The notes under the pieces: generated by a model
Seen by the model: only the letters and a program-made list of their open reading frames with translations
What the model was told of the DNA's origin: nothing
Database searches by the model: none
Shown: positions 11,617 to 22,123 of the stretch, piece by piece
How positions within the stretch are numbered: position 1 is the stretch's first letter
How the letters are laid out: each line of letters starts with the position of its first letter
From: Anaeramoeba flamelloides
Taxonomy: Eukaryota > Metamonada > Anaeramoebidae
Direction of reading: 5' to 3'
DNA length: 64,000 bases
NCBI GenBank assembly: GCA_027625915.1
Contig: JANTQA010000063.1
Coordinates: 2,108,001 to 2,172,000 of the forward strand
Made by a program: the position numbers and the translations under genes

Positions 11617-13248
11617 ATGAGCCTCAAAGAAACAAAACCAAATCAAAGAAAGAGAAAAAAAGATTACCAAACTAAAAAAGAAGAAATTGAAGAACTAAAT
11701 AATAAGGAACAAAAACAAAACAAAAAAGAAAACGACAAAGAAAACGAAAACAAAAAAGAAAAAGAAAAAGAAAACAAAAAAGAAAAAGAAAAAGAAAAAG
11801 AAAACAAAAAAGAAAAAGAAAAAGAAAACAAAAAAGAAAAAGAAAACAAAAAAGAAAAAGAAAAAACGAATGAAAAACAAGAAAACAAAACCACAAAACA
11901 GAAAAAAAAACGAAAAAGAAAGAACCAAAAGCAACAAAAGAAACAAAAGCAATTTAATTGGAACTTGTATAATAGAAGAAGAATTGTTCTTCAAGTAACT
12001 TATGATGGCGAAGGGTATAGTGGCTTTGCATCTCAAACTTATCCACATTCCGAAACCATTCAAGAGCATGTCTTCAATGCATTAAAAACCACCAAATTGA
12101 TAAAAGACGAAGAATCGGCAAATTTGCAATGCTCTGGACGAACTGACAAAGGCGTGTCTGCTTTGGGCCAGATTATTTCCTTAACTGTTCGCACGAATCT
12201 TGCAGAGGGAGTTGGTGTCATTCAATCCGATTGTGATAAAAAGTTATTACGAACCAAAGATCGAGAGATAGATTACACCTATATCCTAAATCAACTACTT
12301 CCTAACAATGTTATTCTTGTAGCATGGGCTCCTGTTCCCGTTGAATTTAATGCAAGAATCGATTGCATTAGTCGGACATACAAATATTTTTTCGAGCCGG
12401 ATTTATTTAATTTGGACAAAATGAAAATGGCTGCTTCAAAGCTGGCAGGCGAGCATGACTTTCGTAATTTCTGTAAAATATCACCAGAAAAAACGTCATT
12501 AGTCCGAAGAATTTTGTCTGCGTCCATCGACAAGATTTATTCTTTAAATTCAAATGATGAACCCTTGATCCGCTCAAAAGAAGTTTGGGCCTTTACTGTG
12601 AAGGGTAAGGGTTTTTTATGGCACCAAGTCCGAGCAATGATGGCTATTCTATTTTTAATTGGAGAGGGCAAAGAAGAACCCGAATTGATTGATACCTTGC
12701 TTGATACTAAAAAGGTTCCTTCAAGGCCATGCTATATGATCGCACCAGAGTGGCCGCTGTTGTTTTATTTTTGCGAATACGAGCAAAAAATTAATTGGCA
12801 ATATTCGCTTAAAAACCAAATGAATATTTATGATGTCTTTCAAAACAGAATTCAAAATAGCACTTGGAAATCAATTCTTGGGATGACAGCTTGTGCAGCG
12901 ATAAAAGAACAATCCTTCCCCTCAAAAGAAGTCCAAAAATTTTGTTTAAACACTCTAGATGGACGTGAAAAGTATAAATTTGGCGAGTCTAATCATTTTT
13001 TGGTAAGAGGTAATATAAATAAGAAAAAATTGGGTTACACACCAGTATTGAAATTAACAAAATGTAGTAAGTTCTCAAAAAAGATTTCTTTTTTCTTTTG
13101 TAATTTTCTGAAAATGTTTTTCTTTTTACAAGAGCATTTGTTTTGGGAATTAATTGAATTTCTTGAGTCACTTTTTGTCTTTGTATATTCGTACATTAAA
13201 CAGAAAAATTTTTTTTTTTTTTTTTTTTTTGAAAAATCTGTTTGTTAA
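11617..13248 (+). CDS. PUS3: tRNA pseudouridine synthase, Pus3/Deg1 type (TruA family)
   Basis: The enzyme should convert uridine 38/39 in the tRNA anticodon arm to pseudouridine. The ATG at 11617 is the first in the frame; a TTG lies 15 bases upstream. Residues 1-115 are a Lys/Glu/Asn-rich tail built from a short DNA repeat. The TruA fold follows: LQVTYDGEGYSGFASQ (about 125-140), then CSGRTDKGVSALGQ with the catalytic Asp at about 177, FNARIDCISRTYKYFF, GEHDFRNFCKI, and KGKGFLWHQVRAMM near 330. The spelling GFASQ and the C-terminal domain fit Pus3 better than Pus1. The C-terminus is uncertain: a strong donor GTAAGT at 13067 lies right after K-L-T-K-C, but the frame also stays open through a T tract to 13248, giving a Phe-rich tail I doubt. 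The body up to 13066 is secure. Confidence 0.9.
   Translation: MSLKETKPNQRKRKKDYQTKKEEIEELNNKEQKQNKKENDKENENKKEKEKENKKEKEKEKENKKEKEKENKKEKENKKEKEKTNEKQENKTTKQKKKRKRKNQKQQKKQKQFNWNLYNRRRIVLQVTYDGEGYSGFASQTYPHSETIQEHVFNALKTTKLIKDEESANLQCSGRTDKGVSALGQIISLTVRTNLAEGVGVIQSDCDKKLLRTKDREIDYTYILNQLLPNNVILVAWAPVPVEFNARIDCISRTYKYFFEPDLFNLDKMKMAASKLAGEHDFRNFCKISPEKTSLVRRILSASIDKIYSLNSNDEPLIRSKEVWAFTVKGKGFLWHQVRAMMAILFLIGEGKEEPELIDTLLDTKKVPSRPCYMIAPEWPLLFYFCEYEQKINWQYSLKNQMNIYDVFQNRIQNSTWKSILGMTACAAIKEQSFPSKEVQKFCLNTLDGREKYKFGESNHFLVRGNINKKKLGYTPVLKLTKCSKFSKKISFFFCNFLKMFFFLQEHLFWELIEFLESLFVFVYSYIKQKNFFFFFFFEKSVC
11735..11875 (+). repeat. Coding minisatellite for a Lys/Glu/Asn array
   Basis: Imperfect repeats of GAAAAAGAAAACAAAAAA and shortened GAAAAA units lie inside the N-terminal tail of the PUS3 gene. 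They encode alternating K-E and N-K-K-E units. The same sequence read on the other strand gives three overlapping Phe-rich open frames that are artefacts. Confidence 0.85.
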
Positions 13249-13460
13249 TCAAAAACAAATTTACAAATCAAAAATATTGTAAATTATCTAAAATTTTGAA
13301 CTATCAAATTGCAATTAATTTTTAATTATCATATTTAGGCTGATATCATGATTTACAATAATATTTTGTTATTTTAATAAATTAACAGATATTAAAAAAA
13401 TTGACAAGGTTTCCTTATAAAGTTCACACCTTTAAATCAGAAAATAAATCAAATAAACTC

Positions 13461-14247
13461 CAAATTCAAAATAATTGAACACACCAAAATTCAATTTTTG
13501 CAAAAACAATCTTATTTAATGGATTCCATAAGAAATACCAAATTAGAACCACTAACTAATTGAAATTATAACAATTATTAATAATTTACAACACTCACAA
13601 AACAAAAAATAAAAAATTATCAATACAAATGAATAAATGCCGTGTTAAAAAATTTTAGAGAATGGGATTTATTGTAAAGGGTTAAATATTTAAAATTGAT
13701 CTAACTTAATTTGTTAAAGAGAGAATTTCGAAGTGACTAAAATTTTGTCTTCTTATTAAAAAGAGTCTCTCGACACTAGTGTCTAAAAACAGTCATTAGA
13801 AAAATTTTAAACTTAATTTAGTTTTCTTAGACATTAATTTTTGAAGGTGAGCATAACAAAAAAATTGTATTGGTAAATTTGTTGAAATTATATTTAACAA
13901 ATATCGATCTGAAAAAATGATGAAACGAGCGGAGCAAAAAAACCGTATTGATAAATATGTTGAAATTTCACCAACAATTTTTGATCAATCAAATGGTTAG
14001 ATACCATCAACTAATTTTTTTGGGTTTCTATTTCACAAACTCAACACTAACCTTCTATCAACTATTGAAAAAAAATTCCAAATCTAACGAAACAGATTAC
14101 AGAACTTAAAAAAAGGAAATGAAAAACAAAACAAAAAAGAAAAAAAAATGAAATAGTTTGGAAAAATCAAAGGTATTTCCAAATTGAATCAAATTGTGAT
14201 ATTATTTTTTTATAAACTGTTTTAGCTGTGTCAAAAAGTTTGAGTTT
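13461..14247 (+). mobile_element. MITE-like family B, copy 1, with an internal insertion
   Basis: The left end (AATTCAAAATAATTGAACACACC) and the right end (GCTGTGTCAAAAAGTTTGA) match the ends of the other family B copies, as do the internal blocks TTGATCAATCAAATGGTTAGA and TTTCCAAATTGAATC. It is about 250 bp longer than its relatives because of extra sequence around 13655-13850. There is no open frame of interest. Confidence 0.65.
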
Positions 14248-16309
14248 TAGTTGAGTAATTCTGTTATGTTCTCATAGAGAAAGATTGAGAAAATATTTAT
14301 GTTTTAAAAAATTTTTATCTGCTTATCTCTTTCTTTATTGCTTTGATTTGGAAAAAATCACCTTGTTATAATGTGAGTTTGATCGGGAAGAATGAAAAAA
14401 ATGATATTCATTGAAGAAAACTCCCTATTTTTTGTCTAAAAGAAAAAATAAAATAAAAAATATTTTTAAACGTAAAAGGAAAACAAAATAAAAAGAAAAA
14501 AAAATATAATCAGGAAGTGATATAAGATGTTATTAATCACAGTTCGAAGAAAACTTTTCAATATCGCCTTAGCACCAGAACAATATCATTTTCAAAAGTC
14601 TGGAAGGGGATCCAAAACGAAGAATTATAAACAAGGGATTTTTGAACAAATGAAACAATATGAGATTGCTATTTATTTTTGTGACTCATGATCTAACTTG
14701 ACATAAGAAAGAAACAAATAAAAACCTAATTTGCTATTTTTTAATGATACTTTGAAGAACAAATTCTTCAAAATATCTTTTTTCCCCAATGGAATTTTTG
14801 AAAAAATTAAAGTTAAATGTTACATTTTCCCAATTGGTGACAAAACTTGGTTTAAATTTCCCCAGAGACAGACTAGATCATATAACTTTTCAATTGGGTC
14901 TCCATTTCCTCTTATATTTCCTGTTTGTTCAGAAATATCTTAAAAATGATCAAACTATAAAATCCTGCATATTTCGAGTGTTCACAATGGTGACTGATTT
15001 TGAATATTCATCTAAAATTTCTTAATTTGACATAGTAAAAACAAAATTTTTTTTCTTTAATTTGTAATTTTCTTTTTTTATCTTTTTTTTATTTTTAAAA
15101 AAAGTTTTTTCTAACTTTTTTCTTTGAAAAAAGAGAACAAATAAAATCATTTTTTTTTGAAAACAATATTTGGTTTTTTTTCAATCAAAACGAAAAAAAA
15201 TAATGTTTGTAAATAGACATTGTTTTCAATTAATAAACAAAATTTATTACTTTACCAAACACCCCCCTAGATTATGAATTACTTTTTTTTTTTTTTTGGC
15301 CTTTGAAGAACAAGTAATTTGGTTCTCTGAAATAAAAAAAATTATTTAACTGGGTTGAAATTGATATACCGTTAATCTCACTGTTATCAATTAAACAACA
15401 TCGTAATTTCAAAGTATTGTTAAATAACTTTAAATATCAGATTTAATGACAAAATTATTGGTAAAATACATCTTAATTCGCTTTGTTAGAATTGGAAATA
15501 AGAAGATCAGAAAATTCCCAAACTTTGCCTAATAACCTTATGATCTTTCAAAATCTTTCCACAATAACTACGTACTACCTTAAACTTTTTAGAGTTCTAA
15601 TATCTTTCTTAATCTATAGTTATCTAAAATTATTTACTTAAATTTTCGCAAATAAGAAATTTATGTATAAAAAAAAATAAGTAACTTTAATTTCTCTTTT
15701 TTATTTCTTAAAATTAAAAAAAAATTCAGCTCAATTAATATCTTTTTTAAATTTTAAAAAGTAATTTATTAAATGATTTTGTATTTAATTTAAGAAAGCA
15801 TTGTTGAATTGAGGAATAATAATAAAATAATAATAATAATATATAGACCTACACGTTATATAAACATATTGACCTTTTTTAATTCATTTTTTTTTACAAT
15901 AATCAACACAATTTTCAAAAAATGAAAAAAATTAGGAAACGGGAACAATACAAAGAAAAATGAACAAAGAATTCATTAGAATTTATAAAAGTTATTTAAA
16001 ATTAATCAATTGAATATAACTGAATATTTTTACCCAGTACAATATTTCAATACATTTCAAAAAAAAAAAATAATTTTTGAATTTTTGTTTATAAAACAAA
16101 GAAAAATGGAAATGAGATTTCTTGTTACCAATAAAAATAAACATCTTTTTTTAATGTGCATTATTATTTTAAAGATTTTTCAAGTGATAAAAGATAATAA
16201 TTTAAAAATATTGTCAACTTGAGAAAATGTAAATTTATTATTAAAATAACATAACATAATATAAACAATTAACAAACAACTTGAATACATTTGATTATGG
16301 TGGCGGTCA

Positions 16310-17059
16310 GCATAGCATTTAAAAAATCACAAAAAGTAAAAAATGGCAAATTTTTATGAATATTATTCTAAGTGTATTATGTGAAAAGAATTGGCAAAAT
16401 AGAATTATATAACATTTCTGAACATTTCTTTATGATAATTAAAAAATGAGAAAAAATGATTTCTCTCATTCTTTAATTATTATACATTGATTAAAATTTT
16501 GAAAAGACATTTTATTCATCAAGAAGACATTCGAAAAATAAATAGTAATACACAATCTTACGCAAACATACCATAACTTTCACAAGATAATCCAAGACAA
16601 CCCTTATTTAACCACCCCTCCACAAAAAAGCATTGTTTTTATCTAACATAACTTAATTCAACACCCAGCTATCCAACTCAAACATGTTTTTACCATTCTT
16701 AAACATATAAATACACCCAAAATGTACCAAAAATCCCGAAAAGACCCTTATTTAACCATGACATACCATATACTCACCAAATTATCCACACAGATACATG
16801 AACAATTTCATGATCAGGATCAACCTAAAAAAAATAAAATGTATTCGAGATGTCAAAAATGTCTTTTCAAAATTTTAATCAATGTATAATAATTAAAGAA
16901 TGAGAGAAATCATTTTTTCTCATTTTTTAATTATCATAAAGAAATGTTCAGAAATGTTATATAATTCTATTTTGCCAATTCTTTTCACATAATACACTTA
17001 GAATAATATTCATAAAAATTTGCCATTTTTTACTTTTTGTGATTTTTTAAATGCTATGC
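16310..17059. mobile_element. Family C element with 204-bp inverted arms
   Basis: Bases 16310-16513 and 16856-17059 are near-perfect inverted copies of each other, starting GCATAGCATTTAAAAAATC. The 342-base spacer is unlike the arms: it is rich in C and poor in G on the plus strand and contains a 15-bp direct repeat, ACCCTTATTTAACCA, at 16600 and 16744. It has no protein-coding frame. The near identity of the arms suggests recent insertion or active conversion between arms. A diverged piece of one arm sits at 37981-38105. Confidence 0.8.
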
Positions 17060-17141
17060 CAACTCCCAACCATGAGACAAGCAAAGAAACAAATATCTGG
17101 GAAACGGAGAATTTTAATGATTTAAAAATAAAGATAAAAAG

Positions 17142-17290
17142 ACAATACCTGAATAATTTGAAAAACAATCAAAGTTGGAAATGTCTTTAGGTTTTCAAGA
17201 ATTTTAATAAATTAAAAATCAAATAAAAAAACAATACCTGAATAATTTGAAAAACAATCAAAGTTGGAAATGTCGTTAGGTTTTCCAGAA
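17142..17290 (+). repeat. Tandem duplication at the edge of the fold-back element
   Basis: The block starting ACAATACCTGAATAATTTG occurs at 17142 and again at 17231, a period of 89 bases. It is essentially identical over about 45 bases and is followed in both copies by the TTAGGTTTTCNAGAATTT sequence that opens the fold-back element. Confidence 0.75.
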
Positions 17291-19335
17291 TTTGAAAGAA
17301 TTGAGTAAAATCAAAGATTTTTCTTCATTCTTTTAAATTCTGGAAAAGCTAGCCATTAGGTTTTTTATAATTTTCCGAATTAAAAGAAAAGTTAGGAAAT
17401 TTTCTGTTTATTTCGAAAAGTAAAAAAAACCTAACGAAAATCTATCAATTTTCCACATAAATAGAAAACTTCAAAAAAACCTAGAACACTAAACAAATAA
17501 AATATAAAACCTCAAAAAAACCTAGAACACTTTACAAATAAATAGAAAACTCAAAAAAACCTAACGAAAATCTATTGATTTTCCAAATAAACAGAAAACT
17601 CAAGAAAACCTAACGGCACTTTTCCAAAACTCAAAAGAATAGCGTAAAATATTTGATTTTATTCAATTTTTTTGATTTTCTGGAAAGGCTAACGGTGTCA
17701 GTTTTTTTTAATTCTTGTTTTTATTTCGAAAAACTATCGATTTTCTAATCAAAATAAAAATTAAAAAAAATATAACCGTGCCTTTTAATTTCTTAAATTG
17801 AAAAAAACCTAACTACAATCTTTTTTTTTTTAATTTGGACACGCAAATTATATTATTATTATTATTTTACGATGATATTTTAATTATTTTCCTTCTTCTC
17901 TTTTTTTACTATTTTGATGATTTTTTTATTATAATTACTCCTTTCTCTCAATAAATAAATAAAAAAAAGATATTAATTTAAATATTAAATAAAGACATAA
18001 CTTTTGAATTTTTAATTTTATTACTTAAAAGATGTCTTATTTATAAAGAAATGTTCTCAGTTGAAAAATTGATTGTAATCAAATTTTTGAAAAAGTATTT
18101 CATTTATTAATTATAGAATGCAAAAAATAATTAAATTTTGGATACCTTTACAATTTATAAAAAATCTTTTATTTGACATTTCCATCATCAAATAAAATAA
18201 AATCAACCAAAATGTATCAGGGGGGATAAACATAAATAAAGTTCTGATTTTAACCGTGTATTGAAATTAAAATTAAAGTTCATTTCATTTAATGTATTTC
18301 TTGGAAACAAAACAACAGCTTTTTTTATATTTTTATTTATTTATTTACTTAAATAGATTAATTTTAAAAAAAAAAATAATTAACTTTTAACCGTTTTATA
18401 TCCGGTACATTCTTGATATTTTAATCTTTTTTTTCTTTATTTATAATAACAATTTAATAAAATTATAATAGAACCATTTGAAGAAGTTAGAGAAAGATGG
18501 TTAAAAAAAAATCAACAAAACAATTCGAAACAAACAAATAAATAAACGGCCGATTATCTACCCTTAATAATGATGAGAAAAGATCAAAATATTGTTATTA
18601 TTAAAACATTACAATAATTGTTCACACATATATTTAAAATATTTGTTTCAATTCTTAGGGTATTTATGAATTTTAAATTTTTATGTTTAAATCAAAATAA
18701 AATTAAATCTAAAAAAAAAACGTGTAAAATGAATTAAAAATTAATAATAACAAAATATTTATAAAAATATTTATTTTAATATTTTTTCTTTATTTTAATT
18801 TGGGATCTTGAATTTTTGAAATTTATATTTTTAATGTTTACTTATTTGTTGAGAGAAAAAAGAAATTAAAAAAAATTATCAAAATAGTAAAAAAAGAGAA
18901 GAAAAATAATTAAAATATTATTGTAAAATAATAATAATATAATTTGCATGACCAAATGAAAAATTATACATTGTAGTTAGGTTTTTTTCAATTTTTGTTT
19001 TTAAAGGCATGGTTATATTTTTTTTAATTTTTATTTTGATTAGAACATCGATAGTTTTTCGAAATAAAAACAAGAATTAAAAAAAAACTGACACCGTTAG
19101 CTTTTCCAGAATTCAAAATAATTGAATAAAATCTTTGATTTCACTATATTCCTTTCAAATTCTGGAAAAGCTAGCCATTAGTTTTTTTTTAATTTTAAAA
19201 ATTAAAAGAAAAGTTAAGAAATTTTCTTTTTATTTCTTAAAGTCCATAAAAACCTAGTCACTTGACGACACTCTTCGGCACTCTACTGCACTTGGTGTCA
19301 CTCTTCGGCGCATCCCCAGAATTCACAGGAGGGGA
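17142..19335. mobile_element. Family H fold-back element, about 2.2 kb
   Basis: Two long arms, roughly 17640-17990 and 18837-19150, are inverted copies of each other: GCTAACGGTGTCAG at 17688 pairs with CTGACACCGTTAGC at 19088. Each also contains its own palindromic modules (CCAGAATT...AAATTCTGG) and repeated AAAAACCTA blocks. The right end is an unusually G+C-rich stretch (19256-19335) with the direct repeat CACTCTTCGGC. The middle (17990-18837) is A/T-rich with no frame. Related sequence occurs at 45266-45480 and at 63745-64000. The ends are approximate. Confidence 0.65.
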
Positions 19336-22123
19336 AAAAAATCCGATAAAAAGATTATTTATAATAAATGAAAATTCCACTATACGTGATTAATAATTGG
19401 TATTCGACAGTTGTTTTTTTTTTTTCTTTTAAAAGAATAGAGCAAAATCAAAGATTTTCATCAACCTTTTTACAATTAAAAACAAAAACCTAGATACTAT
19501 CTCAAATTGTGGGAAACTAGGTAAATGACTTTGTAAATTTTTTGACTATTTTAAGTATTTTTTATTTTCATATTTTATATTATTAATTTTTCTTAATCAA
19601 CTCATTTTTCATTGCATTTCTCTATTATTTTTGATCTCGTTCTTTTTTAAAACAATTGATATTATTTTCTTTTGCTTAAATTTTTTATTTTCAGGTAAGC
19701 AACACTTTTTTTTTCAGTATAAAAGTATTAGTCAGTAACAACTTGATATTCCCCCTTTATATTTCTTATTTGCTATTATCCTTAGAACCAAATAATCTAA
19801 TTGTTTTTGAAATAAAAAATTTTAAATTGAATTATTATGAAAATATTCTAAGATATAGAATTTATAAACAATTATCTTAGAAAGAAAAAAATTATAATTA
19901 AAAAGCGTATTTGTACCTACAATAAAAAAATCACTTGCAAAAACATTACGAAAATTTGATTATTTTTTCTTGGTTATTGTGATTTTATAATAATAAAATC
20001 GGAATTTTGTCAAAAAAGTATTGTTTTTTTTTTTTTTTTAACAATTTCTTCTTTTATAAACCCTTCTTATACTTTCTCTATTCCTAAATTTCTTTTTTCT
20101 TTTTTTTTCTAACGTTTTTGTCAATTTTTTTTTTTTTAAACATTAAAAAAAATTGGGTCTGTTTTTAACTTTTCTCGAATAATGGTGAAATATAGAATTT
20201 TAAAATTAAATCCCCTTTAAGGAAATTTAAGTAAAATATCATCTAGAGTCTAGTTTATACTTCTTCAATAATATGAAATAAATTAAAATAAATAATTATT
20301 TTATTTTTTTTTTCAAATTTTCAAATAATACTAAAAAAAAATGAATATAAAAGAGTATTAAAAACGATTTAACTCTGATTACAACAAATCTTTTAATTTT
20401 GGAGTAAAGAAATTGATTGAAATCTACTGTTGTTTTCTTGATACTCATTAAAAAAAAAATAAATAAATTTATTACTCAAATAATAATTTTTTTCTTTTTC
20501 TTACAAATAACGGTTTTTTCATAATTATGATAAAAAAACTATAATTTTATATTACCATATACATTAATATATCTGTAACATTTGACCCGATACAAAAATA
20601 TTTCAAAAGATCGGTTTATGTATAAATATAAACAATAATAAAAATTTTCTGAATTAATCCACATGGAATTATTTATAAAGCTGTAGTTAAATTTATTCAA
20701 TATATCACGATTAATAAATAATCGCGATATAATAGTTGATAAAATTTGAGGTTAATTCAGCAATATTTTTACAAAAAAATTTTTTTTATCAAAAAACAGA
20801 TTATATGTAAAAAAGTTATTCTTTATCAATAAACTTAAAAGATACTTGATTCAAATCAAGGATTAGATCAAAGAGTTTTGTGGTATTTTTTTTTTTATTT
20901 GGTTGACAAACCTATCGATCGATCCTTTAAGATCAATAACAATAATGACTAAATGATAAATAAATATTTTCTCAATCCAAACTGGTGTTGTAAATTGTGT
21001 TGAATAAAAGGACTTCTGAAACAACCAACCCTTCATCCATTCTTTAAAGAACGTGTTATAGGTTAAAAACCCATTTTCAATGTTCTTTGAAAACTGAAAA
21101 GGGGTTGGATAACTTTTTCACAGCTTTTACAACAACCTAACCACATTATCACCAATTATTAAGATTTTTTGTAAAATTTCTGTCTTCTTATTCTACTTCT
21201 TCTTTGAGCATCTTTGTATTGGACAGAAAACACAGCTAGAGCTTAGAGGTTTTTGTTTGATCGATCACAATAAGAAGGAAAATTATTCTTTATTCTTTTT
21301 GGCTTATTTAAAAGTGTAAAGCTATTAACTCCATTTTAAAAAGTACATCTATCTTATATTCAAGTACATTGTTGAAATGGATCATTATTAGTTTGATCAT
21401 AAAATTTGTTTGACATTTAATATTTTGTAAAAAAAAAAAAATGAAAAGAAAAAAATTATTTTTTTCCACTACAAACAGTCTCATTCTGTTTATCAAAGTA
21501 TACTGTATTTTCAAAACTTTCAAACACTTGAAAAGATTTTTCACAACTCTTACAAACACTTTCTGACATTTTTAAAGGGGAAAGGCGTTGTAAAAGTCTC
21601 AAGGCCTTTTAAAAATCAAGAGATTTTTTTTAAGTTGATTTCAAAAAAATAATTTTTCATTTTTTGGCAATAATTATTTTATTGCGATAATGTTGAATAT
21701 TGCGATTTTATGATTTTTCATGATAAAGTAGGACAAATCACGATTTATTTAATACTATTGTGAATTAATTGTTAATTTATCATGATAATATATGTTATCA
21801 TCAAAAACTCTAATATCATAATAATGAATTATCTTAAATTGTCACATTTAAGTATTCAGTACTAAAATTTAAGATCATAAAAAAAGAAAAAAAAAAATTT
21901 TAATGATTTTATTTTTTTCAATGCAATACAATTATTAAAACTTTCATAAAAAACATCTTCAAATTTTCTGAAATTATTCCAGAACTCACCTTTGAAATAT
22001 ACATACACGTGTACATAGATAAAGGTATAAGCACAGATTTAGATGTATAACCGGACACACAGCAAAAGAAGCAAAAGAAGCAAACAAACATACAATTATT
22101 TATAATCGAGAGTATTCAATTAT

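Larger units (their letters stand above)
13249..22123. other. Large repeat-rich desert between PUS3 and PLAA
   Basis: No gene is supportable in these nearly 9 kb. Repeats listed separately are a family B element (13461-14247), an element with 204-bp inverted arms (16310-17059) and a fold-back element (17142-19335). Small frames at 14731-15025 and 16010-16222 have no recognisable motif. Between 20680 and 20740 there is a short palindrome (ATCACGATTA and its partner), and 21700-21840 is rich in ATCATGAT-like short palindromes. Between 14248-16309 and 19336-22123 I otherwise see only A/T tracts. Confidence 0.65.

Noticed and set aside
11664-12069. Three overlapping minus-strand frames rich in Phe and Ser
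   Set aside because: They are the antisense of the Lys/Glu/Asn array at the start of the PUS3 gene; their composition follows from the repeat.
14731-15025. Two overlapping small frames upstream of a T-rich stretch
   Set aside because: No recognisable motif; the Phe-rich sequence is as expected by chance in this composition.
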